A DNA stretch of 10,083 nt. Origin: Chrysochromulina tobinii (lineage: Eukaryota; Haptophyta; Prymnesiales; Chrysochromulinaceae). Location: the NCBI GenBank assembly GCA_001275005.1, contig JWZX01000823.1, positions 1 to 10,083 of the forward strand. Direction: 5' to 3'. The notes beneath the pieces are model-generated. The model worked only from the letters and a program-made list of their open reading frames with translations. It ran no database searches and had not been told where the DNA came from. Positions 1-5,174 of this stretch are shown here, piece by piece; position 1 is the first letter of the stretch, and every line of letters begins with the position of its first letter. Position numbers and translations under genes: made by a program.

Positions 1-300
1 TGGAATGAGATTTGCATGCCCCGCGACCGCAGACACATGTCTGGAACCGTCTATGCACCCTCTCGATGGGTGCCACACGTAGGGGGGGTGGGGAGTTCGG
101 CACAAAAAAAAGGCCGCGACGGCGCCCGCTTCATCCCTCCTCTTTTTGAGGAAACAGGGTTCTGAGGGGATCCACCGGCAAACGAGGCTGTGGGAAATAC
201 GGGCGCTCGCGCACTTTTTTAGCGCTGGCGGTTAATCTCTGAGGCTTCCCTCCCGGTGTTCCAACGGGGTGGGGAAGAATGGTTAGTAAAAACGTAAAGA

Positions 301-355
301 ACCACGAGTTAGGCGCATAGGCGGGAGCCTATTAACCACGAGTTAGGCGGGAGCC
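301..355. repeat. Interleaved short direct repeats
   Basis: ACCACGAGTTAGGCG occurs at 301-315 and again at 335-349. TAGGCGGGAGCC occurs at 318-329 and again at 344-355. The two pairs interlock, so the segment is a degenerate tandem duplication with a period of about 26 to 34 bases. It lies just left of the CACGTG-rich repeats. No function is apparent. Confidence 0.8.
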
Positions 356-386
356 CAACCACACGGTAGTGCCACTTGAGGTGCCA

Positions 387-681
387 CACGTGAGCGGGGG
401 GGGCAGATGAGCCGGACAGCCCCAGGTGAGCCACGTGAGCCACGTGAGCGGGGGGGTCAGATGAGCCGGCCAGCTCCAGGTGAGCCAAGTGAGCGCGGCG
501 GGGGGGTGGATGAGCCGAGCCTGACCACCTGGGCTCCCCGTGCGACGAGGCCGAGGTGTAGATTTCGACGGCTGGCTCACGTGGGAATGCGACACCTGGA
601 GCCGCGCGCGTTCGAGGCGATCGACACGTGCGTCGTGTGGCTCACGTGAGGTTTTAAGGTGATTTTAGGTAGTTACACGTG
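387..681. promoter_or_regulatory. Cluster of seven CACGTG (G-box/E-box) hexamers
   Basis: CACGTG is present at 387-392, 432-437, 441-446, 578-583, 625-630, 643-648 and 676-681. Chance would give well under one in 295 bases. Three sites are extended as CACGTGAGC on the plus strand (387, 432, 441) and two as GGCTCACGTG (574-583, 639-648), so the array has an inverted arrangement. CTCACGTGAG at 641-650 is a perfect 10-base palindrome. CACGTG is the core bound by many bHLH and plant-type bZIP factors. Binding here is only inferred: three sites sit in the tandem modules and may have multiplied with them, but the other four are outside. Confidence 0.45.
390..517. repeat. Tandem GTGAGC-(G)n-ATGAGCCGG modules
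   Basis: A module of about 44 bases starts with GTGAGC and a run of seven or eight G, continues with CAGATGAGCCGG and ends in CCAGGTGAGCCA. It is seen at 390-433 and, with few changes, at 444-487. A shorter diverged third copy begins at 489 and keeps the G-run and GATGAGCCG. The spacing is 54 and then 45 bases. An isolated 11-base match (GTGCCACACGT plus a G-run) occurs at 70-87, matching 381-391. Such arrays usually arise by slippage or unequal exchange. Confidence 0.85.
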
Positions 682-808
682 CCGAGGTGTCGAACCACCT
701 GAGCCAGGCCCCAGGCGTCTTGGCTCACGGTCCGAGACCGAGTGGCCCATCTCTGGTAGGATACAGGCGTTAAGGTTAAGGTGGGCGTGGAAAAAGCGTC
801 AGCCGCTC

Positions 809-825
809 AATGCAGCCGCTGCATT
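809..825. other. Short perfect hairpin in the 3' flank of the BI-1 gene
   Basis: AATGCAG (809-815) and CTGCATT (819-825) are reverse complements separated by three bases. The hairpin lies about 120 bases beyond the stop codon of the minus-strand Bax-inhibitor gene, so it may fall in its 3' untranslated region. The stem is short, and chance is a reasonable alternative. Confidence 0.4.
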
Positions 826-947
826 ATAGCCGCATTCCGAAATTGTACTGAGCTCGAGTGGAAGTTCGACTAGAAGTCAAGTACTGATTCACCCATTGTG
901 TTGGAATCCTAACCCCGAGGTCCAACAGTACAAAATTGCGGTAACGG

Positions 948-1811
948 TCATCTCTCGTCCCTGTCCATGATGGTGGCGAGGTGCATGAATAGGCTCACAA
1001 TGTCGGTGTACAGAGTGGCAGCGGCGAGCAGGTGCTCGTTCGGCCGGATCTGTCGCTTCTTCTTCCCGCCCATCATCATCTGGGTGTTGACGACGAGGTA
1101 GCCCATGTAGAGAGCCACACCCGCCGCCAGCCTGACCGTTATCATCCAGTCGCCGCCAAAGAGCATCTGGAAGCCGCCGAGGACGAAGAGGGCCCACATG
1201 CCGCCCGAGAGCAGCCCGCCGGACGCGCTCACGTCGCGTCGCGTTGTGAGCGCGTACAGGGTGAGCCCGCCTGTCGCGGCCGCCGTCGTGGCCGCTGCGC
1301 GCAGTAGGAGCGCCGTCGACATCCCTGCGGTGACCGAGCCGATCGAGAGGGCCTCAAAGGCAGTGAAGAGGCCGAGGAGAAGGTAGGCGAGCGGCGAGGA
1401 CGCTTGCCGCTGGTTGGGCATGTACTGCAGCGCGACGAGCGGCAGGAGCGGCAAGAAGACCATCCCAAGACCGAGCCTGCTCATCAGCTGCACGGCCATG
1501 AGCGGCGAGGCACGGAGCAGCGCGATGATGGCAGTTGTGAGGAGCAGCTGGACCGTGACGGTCGAATAGACCTTTTGCATGAAGGCCTTGCGGACCGCGG
1601 GCCGCTCGAACTGCTGCACCACGAACACGCGCTCAGCATTGCTCATCTCCGGCTCAGCAGGCACGAGCGCTCTCGACGGCTCGACGGCAGACCGACCGCT
1701 CTGGTACCGGATGGACGAAGCGCCGCCTCGCAGGCTGAGGACGGGTAAACGACGGTCGGCGGCCGCGGCCGCGAGCAGAGCCAGCACGCCGATGTGAAGC
1801 GTGCGTGCCAT
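948..1811 (-). CDS. Bax inhibitor-1 / Lifeguard (TMBIM)-family membrane protein
   Basis: A 287-residue intronless frame. Family members are membrane proteins that leak Ca2+ (studied in bacterial YetJ and human TMBIM6) and dampen stress-induced cell death, usually in ER, Golgi or mitochondrial membranes. The evidence is the segment RKAFMQKVYSTVTVQLLLTT (74-93), followed by about six hydrophobic segments, GYLVVNTQMMMGGKKK (237-252) and LYTDIVSLFMHL (267-278), which match the family's last two helices. The usual Asp of the DTQ motif is Asn242 here, while Asp270 is kept. I chose the Met at 1811 because MARTLHIGVLALLAAAAA is a clean signal sequence followed by LSLRGG, a post-signal pattern common in chromalveolate algae. 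A frame open to 2012 adds 67 Arg-rich residues that look like translated 5' leader. The family is secure; the membrane it sits in is not. Confidence 0.88.
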   Translation of the reverse strand: MARTLHIGVLALLAAAAADRRLPVLSLRGGASSIRYQSGRSAVEPSRALVPAEPEMSNAERVFVVQQFERPAVRKAFMQKVYSTVTVQLLLTTAIIALLRASPLMAVQLMSRLGLGMVFLPLLPLVALQYMPNQRQASSPLAYLLLGLFTAFEALSIGSVTAGMSTALLLRAAATTAAATGGLTLYALTTRRDVSASGGLLSGGMWALFVLGGFQMLFGGDWMITVRLAAGVALYMGYLVVNTQMMMGGKKKRQIRPNEHLLAAATLYTDIVSLFMHLATIMDRDER

Positions 1812-1831
1812 TATGTGAAACGCGGTGGTGC

Positions 1832-1852
1832 GTGAACGTGATGGACGTTCAC
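1832..1852. promoter_or_regulatory. Perfect 8-base inverted repeat just upstream of the BI-1 start
   Basis: GTGAACGT (1832-1839) and ACGTTCAC (1845-1852) are exact reverse complements with a 5-base spacer. The element lies 21 to 41 bases upstream of the chosen start codon of the minus-strand Bax-inhibitor gene. It could be a dimer-binding site containing ACGT cores, or a hairpin in the 5' untranslated region. Only the symmetry is visible; the function is inferred. Confidence 0.5.
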
Positions 1853-2255
1853 AGCAGCGGAGACAGTGCACCTCGAGTTGCCATCTTAGTAATTTCTTCA
1901 GAAGCGCGCGCGCGCAAGGCCGAACGGAAGCCCGACGCCGCGCCGCCCGTCTGCCGCGGCTTTCTCGCAGAGGCCGACGTCTATAAGCAACGGTCCCCGG
2001 GAAGATGGACAATCATGCAATCAGATGTTATCGAAGACTAATCGAAGACGTTAGAGGCGCATTAAAGACGTACCGCCCGCCTGCGAGGCTCTCTCTATCA
2101 TCCTTCGCAGTTCGCTATACCGCGCACCCTGACTGAGCACTTCCAACTTGCACTCCGCGACACACTGTTCGAGCATGACCGCGAGCCCAACACCACACTC
2201 ATGACCTGACTTGATCCGCACACTGTGCACAAAGACCAACCCCAAATGGGTGGCA

Positions 2256-2324
2256 GGGAGATGGCATCTCGTCGGCAGATCCATCGGGAGATGGCATCTC
2301 GTCGGCAGATCCATCGGGAGATGG
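2256..2324. repeat. 30-base tandem duplication containing a palindrome
   Basis: A 30-base unit beginning GGGAGATGGCATCTCGTCGG is present at 2256-2285 and identically at 2286-2315, with a 9-base start of a third copy at 2316-2324. Each unit contains GAGATGGCATCTC, a 6+1+6 perfect palindrome. Exact identity of the two copies suggests a recent duplication. It lies in the expected 3' flank of the transporter gene. Confidence 0.92.
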
Positions 2325-2352
2325 ATGGCAGCGCTCGCCCTCCGATGCTGCG

Positions 2353-2386
2353 GGGCGCGTCGCGCTGGGCGCGTCGCGCGGGGCGC
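2353..2386. repeat. 14-base GC-rich tandem repeat
   Basis: GGGCGCGTCGCGCT (2353-2366) is followed by GGGCGCGTCGCGCG (2367-2380) and a partial third unit up to about 2386. It is made almost only of G, C and CpG steps. No function is apparent. Confidence 0.85.
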
Positions 2387-2437
2387 TGAATAAATAGAGG
2401 CGCGAGCGACGCCCCGGAGACTGGTGGCTGCGATTCG

Positions 2438-3844
2438 TTAATGAGGCGTCAGCGGCGCCCCGGACATGATCTTCTGGATGATGAGCCCGAGGGAGAGCGG
2501 CATGATGGCCAACCCGATGCACAGGAGGCCGAAGCCGACCCAGCGTGACGCCCGGTCGGGGAAGAGGAGAAAGTAGGAGGCGCCTGGGAGGATGTACGAG
2601 ACGATCGTGGAGCCGGTGGCGCCAACGATGGAGAGGATCATCCCGAGGTCGTCGACCATGAAGGCGATCGAGCCCGTGCACACGACGAAGAGCGTGGTGA
2701 TCGAGTAGTGCAGTACGTCCTCGTCCACGGTGGCACAGTTCTTCACAATCGACGAGAAGGCGGCGCGCGACGGGTGCGCCTGGAGCGGGTAGCAGCACGT
2801 GACGACGAGCGAGATGGCGAGGCGCGCGACGGCGACGGTGATGTTCGCCTGAGGATACGAGACGAGGATGTCCTTCGAGACGAAGCTACCGAAGGTGTAA
2901 TAGCCCGAGGAGCCGAGTAGAATGTAGATGACCAGTGCCACCGAGACCGCAATGAACGCGACCGTGGCGTTGCGCTCGCGCGTCGGGTTCGCCAGCTCGT
3001 TCGTGATCGAGAAGATGTTTTGGTGGCACGTGTACGAGAAGACGAACACCGGTAGGGCGCGCAGGATCGTCATTGGGGACTGCACCAGGACGATGGTCCC
3101 TTCGCACTCGTCCTCTTTCTCGGCGCACGCGTCAAAGTCGGGCATGAGGTCCGGGAAGGCCTTTTCGATGGCGAAGACGACGATCATGACCGTGATCAGC
3201 AGCACGCACGAGAGCGCCACCTTGGACGCGTGCTGCAGCGCCGTGATCTGCTTCATGTAGGCGAGCGGCCCCGCGACCGCGAGCGCCGCGATCGTCCACA
3301 AGCGCCGGTCGAGCCAGATTCCGGTGGCGCCGAAGGCGGCGATGGCCTTGGGTACCGAGTCGGCGATGACGATCAGGTACGACGTGGCCACGCCGAAGCA
3401 CTTGATCGCCACCGCCACGTCAATGTACACGCCCGCGCCCGGCACCGCAAGCTCCGAGACGGAGCGGAAGTTGGCCGGGCGGCCGGCATAGTCGGCGGCC
3501 TCCGAAAGGCACACGAGGGCGGTGGCGGAGCATAGGCCAAAGGCGAGCAGCATGATCGGACCCAAAAGGAAGCCGCACTGCGCGAATGCATACGGCAGCC
3601 CAAGCATACCCGCACCCAAGATGGTGTTGGAGAGGACTAAGATGCCGCCCACGAGGGGAGTACCCGAAGCAGCCGCGCCGGTCGTCGGAGGGAGGAGCGG
3701 CTGAGCGAGTGCGCCCGTCGGGGCCGTCTTTGCCCCTGGCATCGGATCGCTCTGTAGAAACAGCAGCGGGGCGCGCTCCTCGGCTATTGATGTGCACCCG
3801 AAGGCGGTCCGAGGGCTCCGTTTCGAGATGCAGAAAATAGCCAA
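2438..3844 (-). CDS. AAAP-family amino acid transporter (SLC38 / AVT6-like)
   Basis: An intronless 468-residue frame for a polytopic membrane transporter, expected to move neutral or acidic amino acids with Na+ or H+ across the plasma or vacuolar membrane. The first helix carries the family signature LSNTILGAGMLGLPYAFAQC (71-90). FSYTCHQNIFSITNELANPT (269-288) matches the conserved mid-protein segment of SLC38 and AVT6 transporters, and I count about eleven hydrophobic helices ending near residue 457. An acidic, Cys-containing loop (238-249, with Cys240 and Cys247) could be luminal or extracellular and disulphide-bonded. Length is normal for the family. Starting at Met35 (codon at 3742) would give a shorter tail containing PLLPP; the sequence does not settle which start is used. 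Substrate and membrane cannot be read from the sequence. Confidence 0.9.
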   Translation of the reverse strand: MAIFCISKRSPRTAFGCTSIAEERAPLLFLQSDPMPGAKTAPTGALAQPLLPPTTGAAASGTPLVGGILVLSNTILGAGMLGLPYAFAQCGFLLGPIMLLAFGLCSATALVCLSEAADYAGRPANFRSVSELAVPGAGVYIDVAVAIKCFGVATSYLIVIADSVPKAIAAFGATGIWLDRRLWTIAALAVAGPLAYMKQITALQHASKVALSCVLLITVMIVVFAIEKAFPDLMPDFDACAEKEDECEGTIVLVQSPMTILRALPVFVFSYTCHQNIFSITNELANPTRERNATVAFIAVSVALVIYILLGSSGYYTFGSFVSKDILVSYPQANITVAVARLAISLVVTCCYPLQAHPSRAAFSSIVKNCATVDEDVLHYSITTLFVVCTGSIAFMVDDLGMILSIVGATGSTIVSYILPGASYFLLFPDRASRWVGFGLLCIGLAIMPLSLGLIIQKIMSGAPLTPH

Positions 3845-4056
3845 GTTTGGCCACGTGTCACCCGGTTGGCCGCTTCGCGATATTCATTCTCGGCGTGCAC
3901 GACCCCTCCAGGCCCCGAATCTCAAAATCTGGAGTGAATCACCGCCGCCACTCGCCACGATCACGCGCAAAGTCGACGGGCAGCTAAAAGTCTATAAGAG
4001 CAAAGACGAGGACCTACAATAGTAAGGCCGCGGGGAGTGCGCGGTCGCCAGCATCA

Positions 4057-4891
4057 TTATACGGCTGCTGGCGCCTCGCCCGCGCCCTTGGTCGGCAGCT
4101 TGTCCAGGTAGCCGCTGGCTGCGGCCTGCCCGGGTGACATGATCTGCACGCGGTTCTCCTCCCTCGGCACGCCATCGGGCGGCAGTCGAACGTAGAATCC
4201 CTTTTGGTCTTCGGCCGAGTATTGCTCTGGAAGGAAGCCGCACTCGTCGATCGAAAGTGGCGCGGTGCCATCGACGCCGGCTCGGAGGCCATCAAGGCGG
4301 CGGAGCGCCTGCTGCCGCTGCGCAACCTTCATCTCCGAGTTGGGAGGCGCGCACCATAACTGCCGAACGGAGCGAGAGACTCGAAGCACACAAGCCGCTG
4401 CTGTCAGCGAGGCACGCACAGCCGGAGGCGATACGACGGCCGTCCGCATGCATTCCATTCGCGCCACGAACCTCGAGTGTCTTGCTCAGGCCGATTTCGC
4501 GCGGCTGCAGCAGCTTCGCGTGCTCGAACACGAGCCGCTTCTGCACGACGGCTGCGAGGCCATAGTCGTCAGTGGCCTCCGCTCGAGCAGCGACCTTGCC
4601 GACGAACCAAAACTTGTCCTTACCAGGCGCGTGCACGTACACGTCCACCACGTTCGGCGGCGGATAGCCATCGATACGCAGCGCATTGTACGAGTTCATC
4701 TGTCGCTCAAAGTCTTTCTTGTTCAGCGGCTTCTTTGGCGCCGCCGCCTTGGGTTGCGGCGCGCCAAAGCCACCCATCGAGCAGCAGTGGCAGCGATGGG
4801 AAGTGGCGACGTTGAGCAGGCCCGGGGCCACGTGAAAGGTGCTAGAGCCGGCAGGGTAGGAGAGGAGCACGATCGCTTGGAGGAGGCGCAT
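4057..4891 (-). CDS. Putative plastid-targeted protein of unknown function, two exons
   Basis: Joining 4891-4472 and 4359-4057 gives 240 residues, with a phase-0 GT-AG intron between GAG and TTA. The N-terminus, MRLLQAIVLLSYPAG followed by SSTFHVAP, resembles the bipartite signal of secondary red plastids, where cleavage falls before an aromatic residue. Residues 20-54 are a Pro/Ala/Lys-rich linker with an internal MGGFGAPQPK that could start a shorter form. The conserved-looking core is NVVDVYVHAPGKDKFWFVGK (80-99), then QKRLVFEHAKLLQPREI (117-133) and, across the junction, LELWCAPPNSEMKVAQ. GFLPEQYSAEDQKGFYVRLP follows in exon 2. The core reads like a soluble domain with no membrane helix and no metal or nucleotide motif I recognise. 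I associate this pattern with proteins of photosynthetic eukaryotes, but from memory only. A frame open to 5101 adds 70 residues before the signal and is probably leader. Confidence 0.72.
4360..4471 (-). other. Intron of the putative plastid protein gene (112 bases)
   Basis: On the minus strand the exon ends CTCGAG, the intron starts GTTCGT at 4471 and ends TTCGGCAG at 4360, and exon 2 starts TTATGG. Splicing joins KTLE to LWCAPPNSEMKVAQ in frame. Reading through gives a low-complexity, Ala- and Ser-rich tail instead. There is no obvious branch point or pyrimidine tract. Confidence 0.75.
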
Positions 4892-5174
4892 GCGGCGGGA
4901 TGGACGATTGTGTGTGACGTCAAGACAATCGAGATCGCGCCTCGCCAAACCCCGCAAGAAAGTGTGGGTCTCAACGTTGTCTAGCTTCAGAGACCAGCGA
5001 CCCTCGCCTCCGCTGTGGAGACGAGCTGAACTACGCCAACCCCCAGCGCCGTTGCCAAAGGCCAAGAGCGCCCACGAGAGCGTCGGGCCACCCGCGCTCA
5101 CTTATGCTCAGGCCTCAGCTCTTGCAATCTTGCATAGTTGAGCTCACAGCTCTCAGCTCTCATCTCTTGCTTGC
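4892..5174. other. Intergenic gap between the kinase and the plastid protein gene
   Basis: These 283 bases should contain the 3' end of the kinase transcript and the promoter of the plastid-protein gene, both on the minus strand. A CT-rich, imperfectly repeated stretch lies at about 5114-5170, with CAGCTCT repeated near 5148-5162. I see no clear TATA box for the downstream gene and no RNA gene. Confidence 0.5.

Larger units (their letters stand above)
1..947. other. Intergenic region with repeats, no gene recognised
   Basis: No open frame here gives a recognisable protein. The longest ones (332-595 minus, 407-649 plus) are low-complexity translations of the tandem repeats. The region holds an A-run near 102-112, a short direct repeat at 301-355, G-run-containing tandem modules at 390-517, a cluster of CACGTG hexamers at 387-681 and a small hairpin at 809-825. 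The part next to 947 should be the 3' untranslated region of the minus-strand Bax-inhibitor gene. The left part could be the promoter or 3' flank of a gene outside the window. Confidence 0.6.
1812..2437. other. Intergenic gap between BI-1 and the transporter
   Basis: This 626-base gap should hold the promoter and leader of the minus-strand Bax-inhibitor gene (right of 1811) and the 3' untranslated region of the transporter (left of 2438). Visible content is the inverted repeat at 1832-1852, an alternating GC run near 1906-1915, a doubled ATCGAAGAC near 2030-2050, and the tandem repeats at 2256-2324 and 2353-2386. No convincing coding region was found. An AATAAA at 2389-2394 is on the plus strand, the wrong strand for the transporter transcript. 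Confidence 0.55.

Noticed and set aside
332-649. Open frames on both strands of the left repeat region
   Set aside because: Their translations are low-complexity products of the tandem repeats (PPLTWLTW on one strand, GEPREP-like on the other) and resemble no protein family.
684-702. tRNA T-arm-like sequence on the minus strand (GGTTCGA)
   Set aside because: The stem around it is AGGTG/CACCT with a 6-base loop, and no acceptor, D or anticodon arms could be placed around it.
1981-1986. CTATAAG on the plus strand here and again at about 3991-3997 as TATA boxes
   Set aside because: Both point right into the 3' ends of minus-strand genes or gaps, with no plus-strand gene following. They are weaker than the 7899 match.
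1812-2012. 67-residue N-terminal extension of the BI-1 protein
   Set aside because: The extension is Arg-rich without a pattern, would bury the signal sequence, and covers the inverted repeat and probable promoter. The Met at 1811 fits better.
2256-2386. CRISPR-like repeat array
   Set aside because: The units are directly adjacent with no unique spacers, there are only two and a fraction copies, and the genome is eukaryotic.
2389-2394. AATAAA polyadenylation signal
   Set aside because: It lies on the plus strand, while the neighbouring transporter and BI-1 genes are on the minus strand. No plus-strand gene ends here.
4265-4984. 239-residue plus-strand open frame opposite the plastid-protein gene
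   Set aside because: It is antisense to the patterned exons, crosses their intron and shows no domain. It is a shadow of high GC content.
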